Source of the DNA: RBG-16-66-20 sp052386675
Lineage (GTDB): Bacteria; Pseudomonadota; Gammaproteobacteria; Burkholderiales; SG8-39
Length of the DNA stretch: 64,000 nt
Assembly: GCA_052386675.1 (NCBI GenBank)
Contig: JBQTJX010000025.1
Coordinates: 1-64,000 of the forward strand
Reading direction: 5' to 3'
Positions 48,723 to 56,403 of the stretch are shown here, piece by piece. A program made the translations under genes and the position numbers. The notes under the pieces are model-generated. The model made no database searches and was not told the origin of the DNA. It worked only from the letters and a program-made list of their open reading frames with translations. Numbering within the stretch: the stretch's first letter is position 1; the number at the start of each line of letters is the position of its first letter.

Positions 48723-50113
48723 CAGCCGAGCTCGACGACGCGCGCCCGGCCCGGGTTCAGATGGCGCGACAGGATCCGGTACTGGTCGAGGTCGAAGCGC
48801 GGCTTGCGCGCGCCCTGGAGCAGGTCCGCGACCTCGCCATCGTCCTTCGCGGTTCCCAGCCAGCACCACTGGTGGATGACGTGGACCTCGGTCGCGTCGC
48901 GCTCGCGGTCGTGCTCCACGACGCCGATCGGCCCGCGCCAGGGCCAGGCGATGCGCTTCAGGCGAGCCAGCGCCGCCGCGAGACGTCCCTGGTGCGCCGC
49001 AGGACTGTCCTTGCCGGCGCACAGGCCGGCGCAGCGCCGGACCTGGTGGCGGAAGCAGGCGCCGCCGCTCCGGCCGCGTTCAAAGCCGAGCGATTGCAGG
49101 CACAGGCCGTGCTCATCGGCGATGCCGCGCAGTGCCTCCATGGCCGCGCGCCTGGTGCGGAACACGCCATGCAAACCGCCGACGGTGCCGGCGTCGATCT
49201 CCTCGCCGCGCGCAAGGCGAAGGCCCTGCGGCCGCAGCACGAAGCCGCACAAATCGCTCGCGCGGCGCAGCTGGCGATTGAACACCGGCAGCAGGTCCTT
49301 CACCAGCGTGGACTCCAGCAGCAGCGCGCCCAGTTCGCCGCAACTGCGGCGCCACTCGATGCGCCGCACCTCGCGCGCGAGCTGCATTTCCCTGGCCGAG
49401 CGCACATCCGCGGAGAAGTGCGAAAGGACGCGGCTGCGCATCTCCACGCTCTTGCCGACATAGAGCGGTGTGTTGCCCTCGCCGTAGAACAGGTACACGC
49501 CCGGCGCCTCGGGGATGGCGTCCACGGCCTCCCGGGAGATATGCGGTGGCAGCGCCGGCAGCTTCGACAGGGCCTTTGCCGCCTCCACCACCGCCTCGGC
49601 GCCGCGCTCGTCCGCGGCCACGCGCAGGAACTGCCACACCGCCTGCGCGTCGCCCATGGCGCGGTGGCGTGCGTGGCAGGCGAGGTTGTGCCGGGCGATC
49701 AGGCTGTCCAGGTTGTGGCGCGGATGCTCCGGATACAGGCGCCGCGACAGCTTCACCGTGCACAGCGTGCGCGCCTGGAACTTCAGGCCCGCGCGCTCGA
49801 ATTCGTGCTTCAGGAAGCCGTAGTCGAAGCGCGCGTTGTGCGCCACGAACACGCGGCCCTCGAGACGCTCGAAAAGCGACGCGGCGAGGTCTTCGAACGC
49901 CGGCGCATCCGACACCATGTCGTCGGTGATGCCGGTGAGGGCCTGGATCGCCGGCGGGATGCGGGTGCCCGGGTTCACCAGCGTGGACCATTCCGAGGAG
50001 ATCTCGCCGCCATCGACCTCCACCACCGCGATTTCGGTGACCCGGTCCCAGGACGAATGCGCGCCGGTGGTCTCCAGGTCGACGATGGCGAGCGGCGCGT
50101 CCAGCAGCATCAC
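48722..50113 (-). CDS. DnaQ-like 3'-5' exonuclease fused to a GIY-YIG endonuclease domain
   Basis: 463 residues. Residues 1-180 are a DEDDh exonuclease like Pol III epsilon: LAIVDLETTGAHSSWDRVTE (Asp/Glu, motif I), VAHNARFDYGFLKHEFERAG (II) and the terminal HRAMGDAQAV (III). Residues ~205-290 are GIY-YIG as in UvrC/Cho: GVYLFYGEGNTPLYVGKSVE and GELGALLLESTLVKDLLPVF. A Cys-rich C-terminal region (GGACFRHQVRRCAGLCAGKD) matches UvrC/Cho relatives. The fusion is known in proteobacteria and is likely a repair nuclease. First of the overlapping rpfE-recJ array. Confidence 0.9.
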   Translation of the reverse strand: MMLLDAPLAIVDLETTGAHSSWDRVTEIAVVEVDGGEISSEWSTLVNPGTRIPPAIQALTGITDDMVSDAPAFEDLAASLFERLEGRVFVAHNARFDYGFLKHEFERAGLKFQARTLCTVKLSRRLYPEHPRHNLDSLIARHNLACHARHRAMGDAQAVWQFLRVAADERGAEAVVEAAKALSKLPALPPHISREAVDAIPEAPGVYLFYGEGNTPLYVGKSVEMRSRVLSHFSADVRSAREMQLAREVRRIEWRRSCGELGALLLESTLVKDLLPVFNRQLRRASDLCGFVLRPQGLRLARGEEIDAGTVGGLHGVFRTRRAAMEALRGIADEHGLCLQSLGFERGRSGGACFRHQVRRCAGLCAGKDSPAAHQGRLAAALARLKRIAWPWRGPIGVVEHDRERDATEVHVIHQWCWLGTAKDDGEVADLLQGARKPRFDLDQYRILSRHLNPGRARVVELG

Positions 50114-50128
50114 GACTTGAACGCGGCC

Positions 50129-51079
50129 CTACTGCAGCTTCACGTTCGCGGCCTTGATGACCTTCGCCCACTTCGCGGTGTCCGCCAGGATGCGGGCGGT
50201 GAACTGCTGCGGCGTGCTGCCGACGGCTTCGGCACCGACCTGCGAGAAGCGTTCGCGCAGGTCCGGCGCGGCGAGCGAAATCACGACCTCGGCCTGCACG
50301 CGGGCCACGATCGCGGCCGGCGTGCCGGCCGGCGCGAACATGCCGAACCAGGTGTAGGTGTCGTACTCGGTCATGCCGATCTCGGCGAACGTGGGCACCT
50401 CGGGCAGCAGCGGCGAGCGCCCCGGCGCGTTCACGGCGATCGGCCTTACCTTGTTCGAGCGCACGTGCGGCATGACGCTCGCAAGGCTGTCAAACAACAT
50501 TGCGATGTTACCGTTGGCGACGTCCGGGATCGACAGCGCGGTGCCCTTGTAGGGAATGTGCTGCACGTCGATGCCGGTGATCATCTTGAACAGCTCGCCG
50601 TTCAGGTGGACGATGGTGCCCACGCCGCTGGAGGCGAAATTGAGCTGGCCGGGCTTGGACTTGGCCAGCGCGACGAACTCCTTCACGTCCTTCACCGGCA
50701 GCGTCGGGCTGACCACCAGCACGTTGGGCACGTTGGCGACGTGGGTGATGGCGGCGAAGTCCTTGATCGGATCGTAGGGAAGCTTCTGCAGCGAGGGCCC
50801 GATGGAGTGCGTGCTCGAGGTCGCCATCAGCAGCGTGTAGCCGTCGGGCGCGCTCTTGGCGACGATGTCCGAGCCGATGGAGCCGCCGGCGCCGGGCTTG
50901 TTCTCCACCACCACCGACTGGCCGAGGCGCTCGGTGAGCTTCTGCGCCACGATGCGGCCGACGATGTCGGTGGCGCCCGCGGGCGGGAAGGGCACGATCA
51001 GCTTGATGGGGCGGTTCGGGTACTGGGCCAGCGCGGAGCCGGCGGCGAGAGAGAAGGCGAGGGCGAGCAGGAAACGCAT
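50129..51079 (-). CDS. Bug/TctC-type receptor (third copy)
   Basis: 316 residues with signal peptide MRFLLALAFSLAAGSALAQ. Bug motifs: YPNRPIKLIVPFPPAGATDI, VENKPGAGGSIGSDIVAKSA, PDGYTLLMATSSTHSIGPSL and PGQLNFASSGVGTIVHLNGE. It is a periplasmic carboxylate-type receptor with no TctAB nearby. The gene ends 15 bp before the exonuclease gene on the same strand and may be read through into the recJ array. It is only moderately alike to the other two copies in this window, so the ligands likely differ. Confidence 0.92.
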   Translation of the reverse strand: MRFLLALAFSLAAGSALAQYPNRPIKLIVPFPPAGATDIVGRIVAQKLTERLGQSVVVENKPGAGGSIGSDIVAKSAPDGYTLLMATSSTHSIGPSLQKLPYDPIKDFAAITHVANVPNVLVVSPTLPVKDVKEFVALAKSKPGQLNFASSGVGTIVHLNGELFKMITGIDVQHIPYKGTALSIPDVANGNIAMLFDSLASVMPHVRSNKVRPIAVNAPGRSPLLPEVPTFAEIGMTEYDTYTWFGMFAPAGTPAAIVARVQAEVVISLAAPDLRERFSQVGAEAVGSTPQQFTARILADTAKWAKVIKAANVKLQ

Positions 51080-51133
51080 GTTGGGCTCCGGTGGATATCC
51101 GATCAGTGCGGCACTATAGCGCCGCGGGCGGTT

Positions 51134-51748
51134 TCAGAATAGCTGTCCGGCCTGCCAGGTGGCGAAGGCGAGGATGAAAATGCCGGAGACGATGTTGATG
51201 CCGCGCAGGAAGCGCGCGCTCATGCGCCCGCGCAGCCAGCCGGCGCCGGCCGCGAGCACGATCCACCACGACGCCGAGCCGAGGAACACCCCGAGCACGA
51301 TCATCGTCGCCGAGCCATAGTCGGCGCCCGAGGTGAGGCCCAGGCCGGCGAAGATGGCGGCGAAGGCGAGGATGGTGGGCGGATTGGCGAGGGTCAGGCC
51401 CAGGGTGGAGAGGAAGGCGGCGAAGTTGGAGCCGGCCTTCTCGCCTCCGCCGGGCGCGGCGAGCGCCGGCGGCTCGGCCAGCAGCGTCTTGAACCCCAGC
51501 CAGAGGAGGAATGCGGCGCCGAACAGGCTGATCCAGTACTGGTGCGCCAGCAGGAAGCTGGAGACAGCGGTGAGGCCGAAGGCGGCCACCGCGCCGTAGA
51601 TGCCGTCTGCGGCGGCGATGCCCATTCCGGAAGAAAGGCCGGCGACCGCGCCGTGGGCGAGCGTGCGGCGCAGGCACAGCACCCACATCGGGCCGACGGT
51701 GGCGGCGAGGATGAAGCCGAAGGCGAGGCCTTTGAAGAAGAGGAGCAT
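51134..51748 (-). CDS. LysE/RhtB-family amino-acid exporter
   Basis: 204 residues, six membrane helices. The N-terminal FFKGLAFGFILAATVGPMWV has the conserved GPM, followed by LSSGMGIAAADGIYGAVAAF and the TM5-6 region FLGSASWWIVLAAGAGW. These are inner-membrane exporters of basic or neutral amino acids; the substrate is not readable. A TAGAAT hexamer lies 24 nt before the ATG. It lies between the Bug receptor and DUF429 on the same strand, with gaps of 55 and 27 bp. Confidence 0.9.
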   Translation of the reverse strand: MLLFFKGLAFGFILAATVGPMWVLCLRRTLAHGAVAGLSSGMGIAAADGIYGAVAAFGLTAVSSFLLAHQYWISLFGAAFLLWLGFKTLLAEPPALAAPGGGEKAGSNFAAFLSTLGLTLANPPTILAFAAIFAGLGLTSGADYGSATMIVLGVFLGSASWWIVLAAGAGWLRGRMSARFLRGINIVSGIFILAFATWQAGQLF

Positions 51749-51775
51749 GGCGCAAGGTGGAGCGGGGCCGGGATT

Positions 51776-52552
51776 CTACGACGAGATGATCCAGCCTTCG
51801 CCGCGCGGAACACGGTCCGGCAGCCCGAAACTGCGCTTTCGCGCCGCGCCAGCCGCCTGGACAGCGCAAAGCACCGAGTCGAGCGCGTCGCCACTGCCAT
51901 CGTCCGTGAGCCTGCGCCGGAGCTTCGCGGGCATGACAAGCGTCAAGGCGGCGACGATCCTCGCGCACGCGGCCTGCCGAGCCCTGGTTTGCTTCGACGG
52001 CGAATCGTTCTTGTAGGATTCGCGCCCCACGACGGAGCGCGCGAGCAGGCCGGGATAGGCTTCGAGCGCAATGCGCCTGCGGTCGCCCTCCGCGAGCCCC
52101 GGAACATGGACGCCCGCTTCCGCCAGCCGCGGCGCGCCTTCATGGAACATGAGCGCAACCGGCGGATTCACCAGCTTCATCGGGCTGGAGGAACCGGCAG
52201 GGAGGTCGGTGGCGCGATGCGCGTACTTGCGGCCTGCAGGCCGCGTCGCGCGATAGCCATCGAGAATGCCGCGCCATTCACGGCGCGACAGGGCGGCGCA
52301 GAAGGCGACCAGCTTGCGCCAGTCCCGCGGCCATCCGAGGTCGCGCAGCAGTTCGCGCGGCAGGCCGAACGGGAAGTCGAAGCCGCCCACCCACGGTCCC
52401 GGCTCGCGCAGCAGGGCCTCGAAGGCGTCGAAGTCGCGCAGCTCGTCGATCGCGAGCAGGCGTAGCGATGTGCCCTTCAGTTCGCAGCGCGCCACCGTGA
52501 TCGCCTTGCGCGGCCCCGGCGCGGAGGTGAAGTCAACACCGATGATTCTCAC
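51776..52552 (-). CDS. DUF429 family protein (RNase H-like fold)
   Basis: 258 residues. The start MRIIGVDFTSAPGPRKAITV carries the DUF429 nucleotide-binding strand with the first acidic residue, followed by WVGGFDFPFGLPRELLRDLG (second Asp) and DDGSGDALDSVLCAVQAAGA near the C-terminus (third Asp), the pattern of an RNase H-like or actin-like active site. The family is often annotated as predicted nuclease; activity is unproven. The ATG overlaps the preceding small exported protein's stop by 4 nt. Confidence 0.85.
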   Translation of the reverse strand: MRIIGVDFTSAPGPRKAITVARCELKGTSLRLLAIDELRDFDAFEALLREPGPWVGGFDFPFGLPRELLRDLGWPRDWRKLVAFCAALSRREWRGILDGYRATRPAGRKYAHRATDLPAGSSSPMKLVNPPVALMFHEGAPRLAEAGVHVPGLAEGDRRRIALEAYPGLLARSVVGRESYKNDSPSKQTRARQAACARIVAALTLVMPAKLRRRLTDDGSGDALDSVLCAVQAAGAARKRSFGLPDRVPRGEGWIISS

Positions 52553-53052
52553 GGCCGCGCCAGCGTCACCCAGACATTCGCATCCCAGGGCAGCAGCGAA
52601 TCCGGCGGCAGTGGCGCGCCGCGCGCGAGCGACAGCTCACGCGCCGGCTTCACCAGCACCTTCTCCACCGACACCGCCGCGATGCGCCAGTCGTCGAACA
52701 GCACCGTGAACTCCGGCATGCCGCGCAGCGCGGCGGCGACATAGCTGTTGTCGCTCTCGCCGCGCGCCTTGCCGGCCGCGTGATCCCACGCGCGCGAGCT
52801 GGAGGCCTGCCGCGCCAGCAGCGTGGACAGCCACGGGTACCCGGCCAGGCGGCCAAGACCCAGAGACACCTCCTTCGTGCCGCCGGCATGCGACAGGAGT
52901 GCACGCACCGCGCCGTGGGTGGAGCGATAGCCGATCGGGCAGGACGGCCGCAACCACAGCACCAGGCCCATCTCCTCGCGCCGTTCCAGCGCCACCGGGC
53001 ATTCGGCGGCGGGGAAGGCGGCGAAGGCGGAGGCGATCAGGAGTTCGAGCAC
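52549..53052 (-). CDS. Small exported protein of unknown function
   Basis: 167 residues from GTG 53052 (VLELLIASAFAAFPAAECPV), with a short signal peptide ending near AAFPAA. The mature part has WLRPSCPIGYRSTHGAVRAL, RLAGYPWLSTLLARQASSSR and the C-terminal LLPWDANVWVTLARP. I do not recognise a family. Two Cys (18, 38) could form a disulfide in the periplasm. It overlaps the HugZ-like gene by 16 bp and DUF429 by 4 bp, so the three are one transcript. Longer frames upstream are antisense to lolC and were rejected. Confidence 0.7.
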   Translation of the reverse strand: MLELLIASAFAAFPAAECPVALERREEMGLVLWLRPSCPIGYRSTHGAVRALLSHAGGTKEVSLGLGRLAGYPWLSTLLARQASSSRAWDHAAGKARGESDNSYVAAALRGMPEFTVLFDDWRIAAVSVEKVLVKPARELSLARGAPLPPDSLLPWDANVWVTLARP

Positions 53053-53510
53053 GCCGCGAGGTCCGCCGCCGAAAGGTTGTGGATGCGCCCGAAGCCGGCG
53101 ATGAAGCGCGCGTCTCGCGGCGCGATGCGCCAGAAGGAAAAGTCGGCCAGCTGGAAGTTGATCGCCTGCTCCGGGAAGCGCGCGAGCCAGGCGGCCTTGA
53201 GGGCATCGAAGCCGGAATCTTCGTTGGGCAGCTGGACGGTCTCGCCGCGGATGGTGAGCCGCATCAGCGTGAACGGATCGGCGCGGCCGTCGTCGGTCTC
53301 GGCGATGGACAGCGCGACACGGGAATCCGCGGCCATGTCCTGGGTGTGCCAGGCGAGGCGGCTGACATGGACGTGGAAAGCGGAGAAATCCGGCGCCGGC
53401 AGGTAGAGCGTCATCGAGGCCATGGGCGCGCCCTGGCGCAGGGTGGCGAGGTGGGCGATGCGCCCGCGTTGCAGCAGGCCGGCCAGCAGCGCGGTGGTCT
53501 CCGGGTCCAT
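53037..53510 (-). CDS. HugZ-like pyridoxamine-phosphate-oxidase-fold protein
   Basis: 157 residues. Split-barrel features: LLQRGRIAHLATLRQGAPMA, FHVHVSRLAWHTQDMAADSR, VALSIAETDDGRADPFTLMR, ARFPEQAINFQLADFSFWRI and ARFIAGFGRIHNLSAADL, the last being the HugZ C-terminal His loop. HugZ proteins bind or degrade haem for iron release, and other family members bind FMN. No haem-uptake genes adjoin, but an Fe importer is elsewhere in the window. A GATAAT box ends 7 nt before the ATG; the divergent lolC start has a matching TATTCT, so both may be leaderless. Confidence 0.8.
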   Translation of the reverse strand: MDPETTALLAGLLQRGRIAHLATLRQGAPMASMTLYLPAPDFSAFHVHVSRLAWHTQDMAADSRVALSIAETDDGRADPFTLMRLTIRGETVQLPNEDSGFDALKAAWLARFPEQAINFQLADFSFWRIAPRDARFIAGFGRIHNLSAADLAACSNS

Positions 53511-53517
53511 GCGCCCG

Positions 53518-53532
53518 ATTATCGAGTATTCT
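53518..53532. promoter_or_regulatory. Back-to-back -10-like boxes for the HugZ-like gene and lolC
   Basis: GATAAT on minus (53523-53518) ends 7 nt before the HugZ-like ATG; TATTCT on plus (53527-53532) ends 6 nt before the lolC GTG. Neither gene has a Shine-Dalgarno. Confidence 0.4.
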
Positions 53533-53538
53533 CCCCGC

Positions 53539-54780
53539 GTGCGTTACGAGCTGCTCGTCGGCCTGCGCTACACCCGCGCCAAGCGCCGCAATCACTTCAT
53601 CAGCTTCATTTCCCTGATCTCGATGGCGGGCATCGCCCTCGGGGTCGCGGCGCTGATCGTGGTCCTGTCCGTCATGAACGGGTTCCAGAAGGAGGTCCGC
53701 GCCCGCATCCTCGGGGTCGCCTCGCATGTGCAGGTATCCGGCCCCGGCGGCAAGCTGGCCGACTGGGCCGGGGTGGCGGCGGTATCGCTGAAGGACAAGC
53801 GCGTGCTGGCGGCGGCGCCCTTCGTCAACGCGCAGGGCCTGCTCTCCAGCGGCGACGCGGTGCGCGGCGCCATCGTGCGCGGCGTGCTGCCCGAGGCCGA
53901 GGACAAGGTGGCCGACATCGGCCGGCATATGCGCTCCGGGAAGCTGGAGGCGCTCAAGGCGGGCGAGTTCGGCATCGTCCTCGGGGTGGACCTCGCGCGC
54001 CACCTGCGCGCGCTCGCCGGCGACAAGGTGGTGCTGATCGCGCCGCAGGGGCAGGTGACCCCGGCGGGCCTGATCCCGCGCCTGAAGCAGTTCACCGTGG
54101 TGGGCGTGTTCGAGGTCGGCATGCACGAATACGACTCCGGGCTCGCCCTGGTCCATTTGGAGGACGCGCAGCGCCTGTACCAGATGGGCGAGGCGGTGTC
54201 CGGCGTGCGCCTCAAGCTGGAGGACCTGTTCGCGGCGCGCGCGGTGGCCGCGGACCTGCGCGGCGGCCTTGGGCCCGATGCGTTCGCCACCGACTGGACG
54301 CGCAGCCACGCCAACTACTTCCGCGCCGTGGAGATCGAGAAGCGCATGATGTCCATCATCCTGACGCTGATCGTGGCGGTGGCGGCGTTCAACATCGTCT
54401 CCACGCTGGTGATGCTGGTCACGGACAAGCAATCCGACATCGCCATCCTGCGCACGCTCGGGGCCTCGCCAGGCTCCATCGTGCAGATCTTCATGGTGCA
54501 GGGCACCCTGATCGGCGTCATCGGCATGGTCGCCGGCGTCGTGGGCGGCGTGCTCGTGGGCTGGAACGTGGACGTGGTGGTGCCGTTCATCGAGAACCTG
54601 CTCGGCTTCAAGTTCCTCGCCAAGGACGTCTACTACATCTCGGACCTGCCCTCGGACGTGCAGATGGGCGACGTGACCACGGTGGCGGTGGTGTCGCTGG
54701 CCTTGTCGTTCCTCGCCACGCTGTACCCGAGCTGGCGCGCCTCGCGCATCAATCCGGCGGAGGCGCTGCGCTATGAGTGA
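53539..54780 (+). CDS. lolC: Lipoprotein-releasing ABC transporter permease LolC/LolE
   Basis: 413 residues from GTG 53539 (VRYELLVGLRYTRAKRRNHF). One N-terminal membrane helix (ISFISLISMAGIALGVAALI), a large periplasmic domain (~45-265), then three C-terminal helices: IILTLIVAVAAFNIVSTLVM, VQGTLIGVIGMVAGVVGGVL and VAVVSLALSFLATLYPSWRA, ending in the FtsX-like PAEALRYE. The LolCDE complex extracts lipoproteins from the inner membrane to LolA. Only one permease gene is present, so a LolF-like homodimer is possible, as in several proteobacteria. It overlaps lolD by 8 bp. Confidence 0.94.
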   Translation: MRYELLVGLRYTRAKRRNHFISFISLISMAGIALGVAALIVVLSVMNGFQKEVRARILGVASHVQVSGPGGKLADWAGVAAVSLKDKRVLAAAPFVNAQGLLSSGDAVRGAIVRGVLPEAEDKVADIGRHMRSGKLEALKAGEFGIVLGVDLARHLRALAGDKVVLIAPQGQVTPAGLIPRLKQFTVVGVFEVGMHEYDSGLALVHLEDAQRLYQMGEAVSGVRLKLEDLFAARAVAADLRGGLGPDAFATDWTRSHANYFRAVEIEKRMMSIILTLIVAVAAFNIVSTLVMLVTDKQSDIAILRTLGASPGSIVQIFMVQGTLIGVIGMVAGVVGGVLVGWNVDVVVPFIENLLGFKFLAKDVYYISDLPSDVQMGDVTTVAVVSLALSFLATLYPSWRASRINPAEALRYE

Positions 54781-55483
54781 GCCGGAAAGGACGGCACAAG
54801 GTGCCGTGGTCTCCTGCAGCGGCCTGGCGAAGACCTACCAGGGTCCCGCGCCGGTGAAGGTGCTGCAGGGCGTGGACTTCGAGGTGCGCGCCGGCGAGCG
54901 CGTCGCCATCATGGGCAAGTCGGGCTCGGGCAAGTCCACGCTGCTGCACCTGCTGGGCGGACTGGATTCGCCCACCGCAGGCAGGGTGTTCGTGCAGGGG
55001 CGGGAGCTCTCCGCCATGGGCGAGGCCGAGCGCGGCACGGTGCGCAACGAGACGCTGGGCTTCATCTACCAGTTCCACCACCTGCTGCCGGAATTCAGCG
55101 CGGCCGAGAACGTCGCCATGCCGCTGCTCATCCGGCGCATGGCGCGCGACGCCGCGCTTGAGCGCGCCGCGAAGATCCTGGGCGAGGTGGGCCTCGCCGC
55201 GCGCCTGCAGCACCAGCCGGGCGAACTCTCGGGCGGCGAGCGCCAGCGCTGCGCCTTCGCGCGCGCGCTGGTGACCGAGCCCGCCTGCGTGCTGGCGGAT
55301 GAGCCCACGGGAAACCTGGACAGCCGCACCGCCGACGAAGTGTTCGACGCCATGGTGCGCCTGTCGGAAGCGCGCGGCACCGCGTTCGTGATCGTGACCC
55401 ACGACGCCGCCATCGCGGCGCGCGCGGGCCGGCTCATGGAGTTGCGCGAGGGGCGCCTTCTGCCGGGCGCGATTCCAGCCTGA
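54773..55483 (+). CDS. lolD: Lipoprotein-releasing ABC ATPase LolD
   Basis: 236 residues. Walker A GKSGSGKST (~46-54), the LolD-type Q-loop FIYQFHHLLPEFSAAENVAM, signature LSGGERQR and Walker B CVLADEPTGNLD, then the switch His FVIVTHD. It drives lipoprotein release with LolC. It is translated from within the lolC end (8-bp overlap). Its last 50 bp overlap the convergent small membrane-protein gene. The product is the cytoplasmic-face partner of LolA encoded at 336-956. Confidence 0.95.
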   Translation: MSEPERTAQGAVVSCSGLAKTYQGPAPVKVLQGVDFEVRAGERVAIMGKSGSGKSTLLHLLGGLDSPTAGRVFVQGRELSAMGEAERGTVRNETLGFIYQFHHLLPEFSAAENVAMPLLIRRMARDAALERAAKILGEVGLAARLQHQPGELSGGERQRCAFARALVTEPACVLADEPTGNLDSRTADEVFDAMVRLSEARGTAFVIVTHDAAIAARAGRLMELREGRLLPGAIPA

Positions 55484-55796
55484 TCACCCCGGCGGCCAGC
55501 GCATCGCGGTAGAACGCGGCGCTGTAGAGCGACTGCGTCAGCACGAAGCCATGGCTGCTGGAACGCACGAACCAGCGGAACAGGAATCCGGCCAGGAACA
55601 GCGCGACCCCGGCGATGAACCAGCCCGCCAGCGCGAGGCCCACCGCCAGCCCGAATACCGGCAGCAGGATGAACGGCAGCAGCATGCGGCCGGAGACGAA
55701 GCGCGCGGCCGCCTTGCGATCGACCTGGAGCTGCAGGTCGCCGGAGCGGTAGCCGGCGACGAAGGCCTCGTGCGTCATCGGGGTCATCGGTTCCAT
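55434..55796 (-). CDS. Small two-helix membrane protein, unknown function
   Basis: 120 residues from MEPMTPMTHEAFVAGYRSGD. A cytosolic N-terminal part (VAGYRSGDLQLQVDRKAAAR) is followed by two tightly spaced membrane helices (LLPFILLPVFGLAVGLALAG and FIAGVALFLAGFLFRWFV) and a C-terminal tail (SSSHGFVLTQSLYSAAFYRD). The family is not recognised. It starts 4 bp after the DUF2062 gene's stop, on the same strand, suggesting a two-gene envelope unit. Its 3' end overlaps lolD by 50 bp in convergent orientation, which is long for this window. Confidence 0.72.
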   Translation of the reverse strand: MEPMTPMTHEAFVAGYRSGDLQLQVDRKAAARFVSGRMLLPFILLPVFGLAVGLALAGWFIAGVALFLAGFLFRWFVRSSSHGFVLTQSLYSAAFYRDALAAGVIRLESRPAEGAPRATP

Positions 55797-55800
55797 GGTC

Positions 55801-56352
55801 CTAGGCCTGCCCGTTGCGCCGGCGCCGGCGCGCGCGCCAGGCCAGCCGCACCCACACGCGCCAGCCGATCTGCACCACGGCGAAGCCCAGTGCCGCCAGC
55901 GTGAGTGCGAGCGCGACCAGTCCGACGACCAGCGGCAGGCCGAGTGCGGCGGCCCAGTCCACCAGCGCGTGGAAAGACCCCGCCCAGTCGGCCCAGTCCA
56001 TGACAAAGGGCTCGTGCTGTGGCGGCGCGTGGTTCAGGCCGAGCAGCAGGCTGCCGTAGCCGTAGGCCAGCAGGTACAGCGGCACGATGGTGAAGGGGTT
56101 GGTATAGAAGGTCACGAGCAGCGCCACGGGCAGGTTGCGCCTGAGCGGGATCGCGAGCAGCAGCGCGGAGAGCATCTGCAGCGGACCCGGCACCAGCCCG
56201 GAAAACAGGCCGATCGCCACCGCGCCAGCCACCGAGTCGCGGTTCAGGTGCCACAGGTTCGGGTGGCTGAGCAGCGACCCGAACATCGCCACCAGCCGGT
56301 TGGCGCGCACGGAATCGGCGTCGGGCAGGTGCTTGCGGAAGAGTTTCTTCAC
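55801..56352 (-). CDS. DUF2062 membrane protein
   Basis: 183 residues: MKKLFRKHLPDADSVRANRL, then LLSHPNLWHLNRDSVAGAVA, IGLFSGLVPGPLQMLSALLL, then LVTFYTNPFTIVPLYLLAYG and several C-terminal helices with a Lys/Arg-rich end (RLAWRARRRRRNGQA). This is a standard DUF2062 protein, inner-membrane, often found beside glycosyltransferase or comEC genes; function unknown. It is divergent from comEC with 51 bp between starts. Confidence 0.88.
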   Translation of the reverse strand: MKKLFRKHLPDADSVRANRLVAMFGSLLSHPNLWHLNRDSVAGAVAIGLFSGLVPGPLQMLSALLLAIPLRRNLPVALLVTFYTNPFTIVPLYLLAYGYGSLLLGLNHAPPQHEPFVMDWADWAGSFHALVDWAAALGLPLVVGLVALALTLAALGFAVVQIGWRVWVRLAWRARRRRRNGQA

Positions 56353-56403
56353 GTTGGGAGGGGGGCGGGTCGGCGCAAAGTCCGCTCGCGCGTTGCATTT
56401 TAG

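Noticed and set aside
52549..54432. A 627-residue minus-strand frame opposite lolC
   Set aside because: Its N-terminal part is Arg/His-rich antisense of lolC. Only the last 167 codons, beginning at a signal peptide, read as a gene.
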